Positions 6,825 through 14,093 of a stretch of 20,353 bases of DNA are shown piece after piece. The position numbers were made by a program, and so were the translations under genes. The stretch is from CAZRZN01 sp964604565. GTDB taxonomy: Bacteria > Pseudomonadota > Alphaproteobacteria > Rhodobacterales > Rhodobacteraceae. The notes under the pieces were generated by a model. That model did not search any database. It was not told where the DNA came from and saw only the letters and a list, made by a program, of their open reading frames with translations. The stretch covers positions 1-20,353 of the forward strand of contig CAZRZN010000052.1 of assembly GCA_964604565.1 (NCBI GenBank). Reading direction: 5' to 3'. Every line of letters begins with the position of its first letter. Positions within the stretch are counted from its first letter, which is position 1.

Positions 6825-6852
6825 AATATAACTGTCGGATAACCCATGTCCG
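6825..6852 (-). promoter_or_regulatory. Putative zwf promoter
   Basis: The minus strand has CGGACA (6852-6847), 16 bases, then TATATT (6830-6825), four and five matches to the sigma-70 consensus. The start would be near 6818, giving a leader of about 57 bases to the ATG at 6761. The local A+T content is well above that of the neighbouring genes. Confidence 0.4.
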
Positions 6853-7114
6853 TGGCAAAGTCTAACATCCAAATTATGCGTCACAATGGCGCCGGTGAAA
6901 TTCTTTTGCCGAAGGCGGCGCTGATCCGCGTATCCTCCAGTTCGGCACCTGTCAGGCACTCGCCGGGGGCAATTGCCCGATTACACGGCACCGGCAAACC
7001 TCCCATCCGAGTCAGGATCCCGTTGATCATGGCAAAGCGCCGCCGAGACGGCGAAGCATCTTGCGCCCTTCCGTCGCCCGTGCCACCTCTGCCCGCAACC
7101 TCAGGGAGGGCGGA
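6853..7114. other. Gene-free divergent spacer between zwf and nucleoside hydrolase
   Basis: Between the zwf and nucleoside hydrolase starts (6762-7114, 353 bases) I find no credible gene. Besides the zwf promoter and operator, it holds a perfect 12-bp palindrome GGGCAATTGCCC at 6967-6978 and a possible short hairpin near 7033-7053. The plus-strand promoter of the nucleoside hydrolase must lie here, but I cannot pick one out. Confidence 0.4.
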
Positions 7115-8056
7115 ATGGCACCAAGACAGATCATCATCGACACCGACCCCGGACAGGACGACGCGGTCGCCATTCTTCTTGCGCTGGCCTCGCCCGAGGA
7201 GATCGACCTCCTCGGCATTACCGCCGTCGCGGGCAATGTGCCGCTGTCCCTGACGACGCGCAACGCGCGCATCATCTGCGAACTGGCGGGCAAGCGGGAA
7301 ACGCGCATTTTTGCGGGCTGCGACCGACCTCTGGCCCACAGCCTTGTCACGGCGGAGCATGTGCATGGCAAGACCGGCCTCGATGGCCCCGACCTGCCCG
7401 AACCGACCATGCCGGTGCAGGATCAGCACGCTGTCGACTTCATCATCGACACGCTGCGCAGCCGTCCTGCCGGCACGGTCACCCTTTGCCCGATCGGCCC
7501 GCTGACAAACATCGCCACAGCCCTGCAACGCGCACCGGACATCGCCGCCCGCGTTCAGGAAATCGTCCTCATGGGGGGCGCCTATTTCGAGGTGGGGAAC
7601 ATCACGCCCGCGGCGGAATTCAACATTTATGTCGATCCGGAAGCTGCTGAAATCGTTTTCGGATCCGGCATTCCGCTGACCGTGATGCCGCTCGATGTGA
7701 CGCACCAGGCGCTGGTTACGGGTGCGCGCAACACCGCGTTCCGCAGCCTTGAGACGCCTGTCGGCACCGCGGTTGCCCAGATGACCGATTTCTTCGAACG
7801 CTTCGACAAGGCGAAATACGGCTCTGACGGCGCGCCATTGCACGATCCCTGCGTGACCGCCTACCTGATCCGGCCAGAGCTTTTCTCCGGCCGCCACATC
7901 AATGTCGAGATCGAGACGCAGTCCCCCCTGACGCGCGGCATGACCGTCGCGGACTGGTGGGGTGTCACGGATCGGACACCGAATGCCCTGTTCATGGGCG
8001 GGGTCGAAGCCGACGGGTTTTTCAATCTGCTGACCGAAAGGCTGGCCCGCCTATGA
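7115..8056 (+). CDS. Nucleoside hydrolase (inosine-uridine preferring type)
   Basis: This cytoplasmic enzyme of the IU-nucleoside hydrolase superfamily cleaves ribonucleosides to base and ribose for salvage. The 313 residues are the usual size. The calcium-binding aspartate cluster DTDPGQDD is at 9-16. VLMGGAYFEVGN (151-162) and EFNIYVDPEAA (168-178) are family blocks, the latter contacting the ribose. The active-site His-Asp is in PLHDP (His243, Asp244). The ATG at 7115 is chosen over an in-frame upstream start because CAGGGAGGG lies just ahead and MAPRQIIIDTDPG is the standard N-terminus. The next gene starts inside its stop codon (ATGA). Base preference cannot be told from the sequence. 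Confidence 0.95.
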   Translation: MAPRQIIIDTDPGQDDAVAILLALASPEEIDLLGITAVAGNVPLSLTTRNARIICELAGKRETRIFAGCDRPLAHSLVTAEHVHGKTGLDGPDLPEPTMPVQDQHAVDFIIDTLRSRPAGTVTLCPIGPLTNIATALQRAPDIAARVQEIVLMGGAYFEVGNITPAAEFNIYVDPEAAEIVFGSGIPLTVMPLDVTHQALVTGARNTAFRSLETPVGTAVAQMTDFFERFDKAKYGSDGAPLHDPCVTAYLIRPELFSGRHINVEIETQSPLTRGMTVADWWGVTDRTPNALFMGGVEADGFFNLLTERLARL

Positions 8057-8499
8057 AATCCCTGCACCTTGCAACCGAAGAGGATGTCGACCGGCTTCTC
8101 CCCCTCGTGGGCAGTTTTCACACGGAGATGGGTCTGGCCACAGACAGGGACCAGCGCGCCGAAGGCATCGCGCCCTTGCTTGCGGGTTCGCCGCACGGCG
8201 CCGTCTGGCTGATCGGCCCGCGCCGCGCGCCGGTGGGCTACATCGTGCTCACCTTTGGCTGGTCCGTGGCCTTGGGCGGCCTCGATGCCGTGGTGGACGA
8301 GATCTTTATCCGTCCAGCCGTGCGCGGCAGGGGCATGGGTCACGAAGCGCTGAGCGAAATCACCAAGGCGATGAAACAGGCCGGAGTCCGCACCCTTCGC
8401 CTTGAAGTGGACCGTGACAACGAAAAGGTCCGCCGATTTTACGACCGCGCAAAGTTTGAACTGCGCGACAGCCACGTGATCATGTCCCTCGTGCTTTGA
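8053..8499 (+). CDS. GNAT-family N-acetyltransferase
   Basis: This 148-residue acyl-CoA N-acyltransferase has the normal GNAT layout. The N-terminal helix region (5-25) is followed by central strands VWLIG and GYIVLTFG, then by VVDEIFIRPAVRGRGMG (80-96), in which RGRGMG is the acetyl-CoA pyrophosphate loop of motif A. LRLEVDRDNEKVRRFYDRAKF (115-135) is the motif B region typical of small-molecule or protein acetyltransferases. The substrate is not evident. The ATG at 8053 overlaps the nucleoside hydrolase stop by four bases, so the two are probably translated together. The gene ends 25 bases before the convergent CBS gene, in a gap with a small GC hairpin but no T run. Confidence 0.9.
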   Translation: MKSLHLATEEDVDRLLPLVGSFHTEMGLATDRDQRAEGIAPLLAGSPHGAVWLIGPRRAPVGYIVLTFGWSVALGGLDAVVDEIFIRPAVRGRGMGHEALSEITKAMKQAGVRTLRLEVDRDNEKVRRFYDRAKFELRDSHVIMSLVL

Positions 8500-8524
8500 C
8501 CCCCGCCGCACCGGCGCGTGGTGG

Positions 8525-9061
8525 TTACATCATCCCGACGACCATGACCATAAGGATGGAATACAGCATGATCCCGCCGCCGATCAGCAAGATGGGATAG
8601 TTGCGCCCGACGCTTGCCTTGGCCAGTTCCTTGGCCTGGTGGATCAGGTCCGGCCATGTGTAGCTGACGAAATCACCCTGGGTAAAGATCGCCTTGATGC
8701 GTCCATCGTCGTCCACCACGGGCAAACGCCGGAACCGTTCATTGGACATGATCCGCAGCCAGTCGATCACCTCGTCCGTTTCCTTGGCGACACGCGGCTC
8801 GCGGGTCATGATGTCTTCGAGCGTTGCGCTTTCCGCGTCAGCATTCTTGGCCACGATCTTGCGCAGGATGTCACGCTCCGTCGCGACGCCGATCACCTTT
8901 TCGTCGCCGTCGACCACGACGACGGAGCCGAAATTCCGCGAATCCATCGCTTTTGCCGCCACGCGCACAGAGGTTTCCGGCGGAAAGGTCAGCGGCCGCG
9001 GCTTCGAAGAGAATTCGGTGCGGTCCATCAGGCGCATCGCATAGTCGTTTCCGGTCTGCAT
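8525..9061 (-). CDS. CBS-domain pair protein with C-terminal membrane anchor
   Basis: This 178-residue protein has two CBS motifs in tandem, about residues 25-75 (VVVVDGDEKVIGVATERDI) and 85-140 (LPVVDDDGRIKAIFTQGDF). CBS pairs bind adenine nucleotides (AMP, ATP, sometimes NAD) and act as energy sensors. A single hydrophobic helix follows at about 154-176 (YPILLIGGGIMLYSILM), ending almost at the C-terminus, so the sensor faces the cytoplasm on a tail anchor. The ATG at 9061 has AGGAGG six bases upstream; an upstream in-frame start at 9088 lacks one. It is divergent from selO. The target is unknown; many stand-alone CBS pairs are stress proteins. Confidence 0.88.
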   Translation of the reverse strand: MQTGNDYAMRLMDRTEFSSKPRPLTFPPETSVRVAAKAMDSRNFGSVVVVDGDEKVIGVATERDILRKIVAKNADAESATLEDIMTREPRVAKETDEVIDWLRIMSNERFRRLPVVDDDGRIKAIFTQGDFVSYTWPDLIHQAKELAKASVGRNYPILLIGGGIMLYSILMVMVVGMM

Positions 9062-9091
9062 GTCTTGCCTCCTGTTGCTTTGTCCCAAAGG

Positions 9092-9118
9092 ACTCTAGCG
9101 CGTTCACAGAGGTGGCAA
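9092..9118 (-). promoter_or_regulatory. Possible promoter of the CBS-domain gene
   Basis: On the minus strand TTGCCA (9118-9113) and TAGAGT (9097-9092) resemble -35 and -10 boxes (five and four matches), but the spacer of 15 bases is short. The start would be near 9085, about 24 bases before the ATG, with AGGAGG inside the leader. Confidence 0.3.
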
Positions 9119-9159
9119 GATATCTGGCACATCCCGCGTCGCGCGCCTATATGCAGGCC

Positions 9160-10581
9160 ATGACGCTGAACATTCCTTTCGACAATTCCTACGCCCGCCT
9201 TCCGGACGGCTTTTACAGCCGTCTCGGTCCGACCCCGGTCAAGGCGCCCGAAACCATCGCCTTCAACAGGGATCTCGCCGATCTTCTGGGAATCACCGGG
9301 GCTGACGATCCCCGGCTTGCGGCGCTTTTTGCCGGCAACGACGTGCCGCAGGGCGCGGAGCCGCTGGCACAGCTTTATGCGGGGCACCAGTTCGGTCAGT
9401 TCAATCCCCAGCTTGGCGATGGCCGCGCGCTGCTGCTCGGCGAGGTCGTGGGCCGGGACGGTCTGCGCCGCGACATCCAGCTCAAGGGGTCGGGCCCGAC
9501 ACCCTATTCCCGCATGGGCGATGGCCGTGCCTGGCTGGGGCCGGTGCTGCGCGAATACGTCCTGTCGGAGGCCATGAACGCGCTTGGCGTGCCCACGACG
9601 CGGGCGCTTGCCGCGATCCGGACAGGTGAGGTGGTCATCCGCGAACGCCCCCTGCCCGGCGCCGTGCTGACACGCGTCGCGCAAAGCCATATTCGCGTCG
9701 GCACCTTTCAGGTATTTGCCGCGCGGCGCGACATGGACAGCCTCCAGACCCTGTTCGATTACACGGTAGAACGCCACTATCCGGACGCCTCTGACCCGCT
9801 GGATCTGCTGGACGCGGTCATCGCACGTCAGGCTGATCTGGTGGCGCAGTGGATGTCGTTTGGTTTCATCCACGGGGTGATGAACACCGACAACTGCACG
9901 CTTTCCGGTGAAACGATAGACTACGGGCCTTGCGCCTTCATGGATGCCTACGATCCTGATACGGTCTTTTCCTCGATCGATCGGTTCGGGCGGTATGGCT
10001 ATGCCGCGCAGGCCGACATCATCGTCTGGAACATGGCGCAGCTTGCGACGGCGCTGGTGCCCCTGATGCCCGACCCGGAGGCGGCGGTGGAAAGCTTCAC
10101 CAAGTCGGTGCATGCGATGCCGGACCTGCTGCGGGCGGAGTGGTTGAAACGTTTCGGCGCCAAGATCGGCCTTGCTGCTCCGACGCCGGAGGATCTTTCG
10201 CTGATCGGCGATCTGCTGACCCTGATGCAGGACGGAGGATCCGATTTCACCAACAGTTTCCGCGCCCTCACGGATGGCACCCCGATAGATGAGATTGCCG
10301 ACCGTGACGGATTTGCCGCGTGGGAAGCGCGTTGGAAAACCCGGCTGGAGCAGGAAGACGGCGATCCGCTGTCCCTCATGGCACAGGTCAATCCGGTGGT
10401 GATCCCGCGCAATCACCGCATCGAAGAGATGATTGCCGCCGCGGTCGAGGGCAACGATGCCCCCTTCCACAACATGAACGCGGCCCTTGCCACGCCGTTC
10501 GAGGCCCGACCCGGCACGGATCATCTGCGCCGCCCGCCAAGGCCGAATGAACGCGTCAAAGCGACGTTCTGCGGCACCTGA
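9160..10581 (+). CDS. selO: Protein adenylyltransferase SelO (YdiU/UPF0061)
   Basis: SelO is a pseudokinase that flips ATP and transfers AMP to protein Ser/Thr/Tyr residues; in E. coli it links to redox stress. The 473 residues are the normal bacterial length. Family blocks include AGHQFGQFNPQLGDGRA (74-90), QLKGSGPTPYSRMGDGRAW (107-125) with Lys109, HGVMNTDN (238-245) and DYGPCAFMD (254-262), the DFG-like site. The C-terminus FCGT keeps the conserved terminal Cys (Cys471), which is selenocysteine in many eukaryotic homologues. Cys258 in PCAF is the likely partner if a disulfide forms, as in E. coli. Start: ATG at 9160 (MTLNIPFDNSYARLP); an ATG at 9151 would add three residues. Neither has a strong ribosome binding site. 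It is divergent from the CBS gene. Confidence 0.95.
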   Translation: MTLNIPFDNSYARLPDGFYSRLGPTPVKAPETIAFNRDLADLLGITGADDPRLAALFAGNDVPQGAEPLAQLYAGHQFGQFNPQLGDGRALLLGEVVGRDGLRRDIQLKGSGPTPYSRMGDGRAWLGPVLREYVLSEAMNALGVPTTRALAAIRTGEVVIRERPLPGAVLTRVAQSHIRVGTFQVFAARRDMDSLQTLFDYTVERHYPDASDPLDLLDAVIARQADLVAQWMSFGFIHGVMNTDNCTLSGETIDYGPCAFMDAYDPDTVFSSIDRFGRYGYAAQADIIVWNMAQLATALVPLMPDPEAAVESFTKSVHAMPDLLRAEWLKRFGAKIGLAAPTPEDLSLIGDLLTLMQDGGSDFTNSFRALTDGTPIDEIADRDGFAAWEARWKTRLEQEDGDPLSLMAQVNPVVIPRNHRIEEMIAAAVEGNDAPFHNMNAALATPFEARPGTDHLRRPPRPNERVKATFCGT

Positions 10582-10656
10582 AGGCGCGCCCCTGCACACT
10601 GGGGCCGGGCAAGCTGGGCGCAGCGCCGCTTCACCGCCCGCCTGTCCGCCGCCCGG

Positions 10657-10684
10657 CGGAAACGCGCGCGGCCCCGGTTTCAGC
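10657..10684 (+). repeat. Imperfect direct repeat, copy 1
   Basis: The copy begins CGGAAACGC and ends CCGGTTTCAGC, with eight bases between. A second copy lies 105 bases downstream. The two outer blocks are identical in both copies while the centres differ in sequence and by one base in length. Confidence 0.5.
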
Positions 10685-10761
10685 GGATTTCCATTGGCAA
10701 GACGTTTCGCGAGGGTCGCCCGTTCCTGGACGGCGTTTCGAAAGTGGGCACAACGGTCCAA

Positions 10762-10790
10762 CGGAAACGCAGGGTGCGCCCGGTTTCAGC
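10762..10790 (+). repeat. Imperfect direct repeat, copy 2
   Basis: Same outer blocks as copy 1 (CGGAAACGC and CCGGTTTCAGC) with a nine-base centre. Each copy also contains GAAAC and GTTTC, so each could form a weak hairpin or a two-part protein site. Confidence 0.5.
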
Positions 10791-11116
10791 ACGTTGCGCG
10801 AAAGGCCACCGGAAAATACCGACGGATACAACCGCGCTGAGATCTTGCCACGAGCCTTGTTAGTGATGCGGCAGGTGGCCGTGGCCCGTGCTTCGGCCGG
10901 TTTGATTGATTCCCCGGACAATTCATGTATATGCATGGCCTCCTAAAATACGCATATGCCCGCTTGCGCGTCTCACCGCCTGAAAACCACTGAAAAGGCA
11001 CTACTTCGGGGCATGGGCGCGGTCCGATAGAAACATGCCCGGCACCGGCCGTATAGAATTGACCCTCCCGGAGGCGTCGCACCGCGACCGGAGCATCATC
11101 GCACGTTTCGATACGG

Positions 11117-11146
11117 TTCGCGTGGTGCGCTGTTGCGCCACGCGAA
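11117..11146 (+). promoter_or_regulatory. 5'-leader hairpin of the BCCT gene
   Basis: TTCGCGTGG (11117-11125) pairs perfectly with CCACGCGAA (11138-11146). The pairing continues inward for three more pairs (one G-U) to a six-base loop. It ends ten bases before the AAAGGAG ribosome binding site. It could be a cis RNA element, an mRNA stabiliser, or a DNA operator. There is no T run directly after it. Confidence 0.5.
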
Positions 11147-11168
11147 ATTCAAAAGAAAGGAGTCACAC

Positions 11169-12809
11169 ATGACGGACGCCTCTTCCTATGCTGGCATCCA
11201 ACCGCCAGATGGGCGATCGGATCTGATCGATACCGACTATCAAATCGGTCAGGACAATATTTCCAAACGGCTCGGTCCTTTCAACCTCGACATTCACAAT
11301 CCGGTCTTTCTGATTTCCGGTATCGCCGTCGTGGTCTTTGTCCTCTTCACCTTGTCGCTGCCGACACAGGCATCGGCGATCTTTTCGGCGATGTTCGATT
11401 TCACGACCAAGACCTTCGATTGGTTCTTTCTGGCCGGGGCCAATCTCGTGGTGATCTTTGCCCTGTTCCTGATCGTCACGCCCTTGGGCAGGGTGCGATT
11501 GGGAGGCGTCGATGCGACGCCCGATTACAGCTACATCGGCTGGTTTGCGATGCTGTTTGCCGCCGGCATGGGCATCGGCCTGATGTTTTACGGCGTGTCG
11601 GAACCCATGACGCATTTCTCCACCGCTTTCGGCGGCACCGCCATGGAAGACGGCATGCGCACCGACTGGGCCCCGCTTGGCGCGGCCGAGGGCAACGAGG
11701 ACGCTGCCATCGCCCTCGGCATGGCGGCGACCATCTACCACTGGGGGCTTCACCCGTGGGCGGTCTATGCGATGGTCGCTCTGGCGCTTGCACTGTTCAG
11801 TTTCAACAAGGGTTTGCCGCTGACGATCCGTTCGGCGTTTTACCCGCTTCTGGGCGAACGCGTCTGGGGCTGGTGGGGACACGCCATCGACACGATTTCG
11901 GTTTTTGCGACGCTTTTCGGCCTTGCCACCTCGCTCGGCTTCGGTGCCACGCAGGCGAGTGCGGGATTGAATGAGCTGTTCGGCGTGCCCGTCGGCACCA
12001 CGACCGAAGTCCTGCTGATAACCGGCATCACCGCGGTTGCGCTGATTTCCGTTATCCGCGGCCTCGATGGCGGTGTCAAAATTCTTTCGGAAGTCAACAT
12101 GGGGCTTGCCACGCTGCTGGCCCTGTTCGTCCTGATCACCGGACCCACGCTGTTCCTGCTCGGGTTTTTCTGGGACAGTCTGATCTCCTACGGGCAGAAA
12201 CTGATCCCACTGTCGGTGCCTTTCGGGCGCGATGACGTGAACTACAGCCAGGGCTGGACAGCCTTCTACTGGGCATGGTGGATTTCCTGGTCCCCCTTTG
12301 TCGGCATGTTCATCGCCCGCGTCAGCCGGGGCCGCACGGTGCGGGAGTTCATCATCTGCGTGCTGCTGATCCCCAGCCTTGTCTGTGTGCTGTGGATGTC
12401 GATCTTTGGCGGCACGGCCATTCATCAGGTGTTGACCGAAAACTACACCTCCGCGCAGGACGCCGCGCTGGAGTTGCAACTGTTCAAGATGCTCGATCCG
12501 CTGCCCTTGGCAAGCGTCACGTCCTTCATCGGGATCGTTCTGGTGATCGTGTTCTTTGTCACATCGTCGGATTCCGGTTCGCTGGTGATCGACACGATCA
12601 CTGCCGGCGGCAAGGTGGATGCCCCCGTCGCGCAGCGTGTGTTCTGGTGCATCTTCGAGGGGGCGGTCGCAATCGCGCTGCTGGTTGGCGGGGGGCTCGC
12701 GGCCCTGCAATCCATGGTGATCTCGACAGGTCTGCTGTTTACCGCCGTGCTGCTGGTGATGTGCTTCGCCATCTACAAGGGATTGCGCAGCGAATACCGC
12801 AACGCCTGA
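11169..12809 (+). CDS. BCCT family transporter (glycine betaine/DMSP type)
   Basis: This 546-residue inner-membrane transporter of the betaine-choline-carnitine family shows about twelve hydrophobic segments after a 40-residue hydrophilic N-terminus. The glycine-rich stretch GMGIGLMFYG (133-142) is the BetP-type GMGIG sequence that goes with sodium-coupled uptake of betaine-like compounds. The conserved Trp-rich signature FYWAWWISWSPFVGMFIARV begins near residue 366 and carries the aromatic residues of the substrate box. WGLHPWAVYA and the SSDSGSLVIDT block are also typical. In marine roseobacters such carriers take up glycine betaine, choline or DMSP; the substrate cannot be fixed here. The ATG at 11169 has AAAGGAG at a good distance. 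A leader hairpin precedes it and a strong terminator follows, so it is monocistronic. Confidence 0.95.
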   Translation: MTDASSYAGIQPPDGRSDLIDTDYQIGQDNISKRLGPFNLDIHNPVFLISGIAVVVFVLFTLSLPTQASAIFSAMFDFTTKTFDWFFLAGANLVVIFALFLIVTPLGRVRLGGVDATPDYSYIGWFAMLFAAGMGIGLMFYGVSEPMTHFSTAFGGTAMEDGMRTDWAPLGAAEGNEDAAIALGMAATIYHWGLHPWAVYAMVALALALFSFNKGLPLTIRSAFYPLLGERVWGWWGHAIDTISVFATLFGLATSLGFGATQASAGLNELFGVPVGTTTEVLLITGITAVALISVIRGLDGGVKILSEVNMGLATLLALFVLITGPTLFLLGFFWDSLISYGQKLIPLSVPFGRDDVNYSQGWTAFYWAWWISWSPFVGMFIARVSRGRTVREFIICVLLIPSLVCVLWMSIFGGTAIHQVLTENYTSAQDAALELQLFKMLDPLPLASVTSFIGIVLVIVFFVTSSDSGSLVIDTITAGGKVDAPVAQRVFWCIFEGAVAIALLVGGGLAALQSMVISTGLLFTAVLLVMCFAIYKGLRSEYRNA

Positions 12810-12831
12810 CCGCTGACACATCCAGACATGG

Positions 12832-12862
12832 AACGGCCCGGGGCTTGTCCCGGGCCGTTTTT
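12832..12862 (+). terminator. Intrinsic terminator of the BCCT gene
   Basis: Perfect 11-bp stem (12832-12842 with 12849-12859), six-base loop, and a T run 12858-12862. It lies 22 bases after the stop codon. Confidence 0.93.
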
Positions 12863-13045
12863 GCGTGAGATGGCTGGCCGCCAAGACAATACAAACCGCC
12901 CCTGCCCCGCAAGAACGGTCCTCCGGCCCTCCGGCGACAGCAGAGGTGCCATTGCCGTTCAATGCCTTTTCGACGACGCGCAGATAGGCGTCTTGCGCCA
13001 CGGCGCGGCCTTCCATGCGATGCAAGCGCTCGCGTGAGCGGTTGC

Positions 13046-13966
13046 CTATCGCATCGCCCTTCGGGGGATCGGCGGCTTTGCCCCGGCCCGGCGCCGCCGG
13101 TTGATCAGCACGATCCCGACCGCAACCAGACCCAGCGCGACAAGGAAGTCGCCGCCCACCGGTTCGGCAAAGATCATCCAGCCGAAAACGACTGCCATGA
13201 CCGGGGACAAAAAGCTGAAGGCCGCGATATCCGACGCCGGATAGACCGCCATCGTCCGAAGCCAGAACAGGAACCCAAGGGAGGCGACCAGCGTCCCGAA
13301 GCCAAGCCCGAACAGGCTCACCGGGTCCACCTCGCGCAAGAGCGGTCCGAAAAACGGTGCTACCGCGCACATCACAACGGCGGACACCGACAACTGCCAG
13401 AAAAGCTGACCCTCCGGCGACAGGTCGGAGAGTTTCGTCAAGCGGATGGTGAGGGCGAGGCCCGCCCAGCTGAGAGAGGCCAGAACCGCAAGGACATCGC
13501 CCCAGAGGTCGCCCGCGCCCCGGCTTTGGGGATCCGACAGCGCCCAGACGACGCCCGCCATGGCCAGCAGCAGCCCCAGAACCCGCCGCAACGACAGTCG
13601 CTCCCCCGGGAGGGTAAAATGCGCAATCAGCGCCAACCAGACCGGCATGGAATAAAAGGTGATGGAGGCCCGCGATACGCTGGTGAGATCCAGCGCGGTG
13701 AACAGCAGGATGAATTCGATGCTGAACAGGACACCCAGCATCAACCCCGGCCAGACCGTGGCCCGCAGGCCGGTGAGGCGCCGTCCGCTGATCAACAGCC
13801 ACAGCCCCAAGACGCCCAAGGCCAGGGCAGACCGCAGCCCGGCCGCAAAGACGGGAGAAAACCCCCCATTGCTGAACTTGATCGCCACCTGATTGAAGGC
13901 GAGGAGATTGGCAAAAAGCACCATCCCCACGACACCCGCCAGATCCATGGCCTCTTTTCGTTGCAT
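13046..13966 (-). CDS. DMT superfamily transporter (EamA family)
   Basis: This inner-membrane protein of 306 residues has ten hydrophobic segments in two EamA repeats (about 7-135 and 150-295), the usual drug/metabolite transporter plan. The N-terminal block LLAFNQVAIKFSNGGFSPVF, the repeat-1 end LLAMAGVVWALSD, and FLSPVMAVVFGWMIFAEPV in repeat 2 are typical. The basic tail ends RRAMR. The substrate is unknown; relatives export amino acids, nucleobases or drugs. The start is uncertain: ATG at 13966 (MQRKEAMDLAG) is taken; TTG at 13984 and ATG at 13948 are alternatives, and none has a good ribosome binding site. A TTGACC at 14000-13995 may be a -35 box. It is divergent from the DUF533 gene. 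Confidence 0.9.
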   Translation of the reverse strand: MQRKEAMDLAGVVGMVLFANLLAFNQVAIKFSNGGFSPVFAAGLRSALALGVLGLWLLISGRRLTGLRATVWPGLMLGVLFSIEFILLFTALDLTSVSRASITFYSMPVWLALIAHFTLPGERLSLRRVLGLLLAMAGVVWALSDPQSRGAGDLWGDVLAVLASLSWAGLALTIRLTKLSDLSPEGQLFWQLSVSAVVMCAVAPFFGPLLREVDPVSLFGLGFGTLVASLGFLFWLRTMAVYPASDIAAFSFLSPVMAVVFGWMIFAEPVGGDFLVALGLVAVGIVLINRRRRAGAKPPIPRRAMR

Positions 13967-14004
13967 GATGTCTTGGACACCCAACCGCGGCCAAGGTCAA
14001 TCCA

Positions 14005-14022
14005 CCGGATCCCATTATCCGG
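14005..14022. promoter_or_regulatory. Inverted repeat between divergent DMT and DUF533 genes
   Basis: CCGGAT (14005-14010) and ATCCGG (14017-14022) form a perfect 6-bp inverted repeat around a six-base spacer. It is placed 38 bases from the DMT start and 71 bases from the DUF533 start. The dyad form suits a dimeric regulator. It may be chance in GC-rich DNA. Confidence 0.25.
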
Positions 14023-14093
14023 GCCTGTCGCACCGGACATTCTTCTGTCATGGTCGGCGCAGCACCTGACCAACGGCAAAGGAGGACACCCCG

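Larger units (their letters stand above)
10582..11168. other. Gene-free region ahead of the BCCT transporter
   Basis: These 587 bases hold no gene I can support. Short open frames exist on both strands but lack family similarity and ribosome binding sites. The first part (to about 10850) is GC-rich and contains a GCCCC/GGGGC hairpin just after selO (10588-10605) and an imperfect direct repeat. From about 10895 to 10960 the base content turns AT-rich (TTGATTGATT, GTATATGC, TAAAATACGCATATGC), which suggests a promoter region. A hairpin lies directly before the BCCT ribosome binding site. Confidence 0.5.

Noticed and set aside
8504..8516. CGCCG-CAC-CGGCG hairpin between the convergent GNAT and CBS genes as a terminator.
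   Set aside because: The stem has only five pairs with a three-base loop, and no T run follows on either strand.
10540..10581. Possible selenocysteine at the SelO C-terminus.
   Set aside because: The codon is TGC (Cys) in FCGT, followed by ACC and the TGA stop. There is no in-frame internal TGA and no sign of a SECIS element.
9028..10761. 577-codon minus-strand frame opposite selO.
   Set aside because: SelO on the plus strand has all family motifs. The opposite frame has none and only reflects codon-position GC bias.
10631..10936. 101-codon minus-strand frame in the gene-free region before the BCCT gene.
   Set aside because: No ribosome binding site, no recognisable domain, unlikely composition. 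The direct repeats are read in it in two different registers, which argues against coding.
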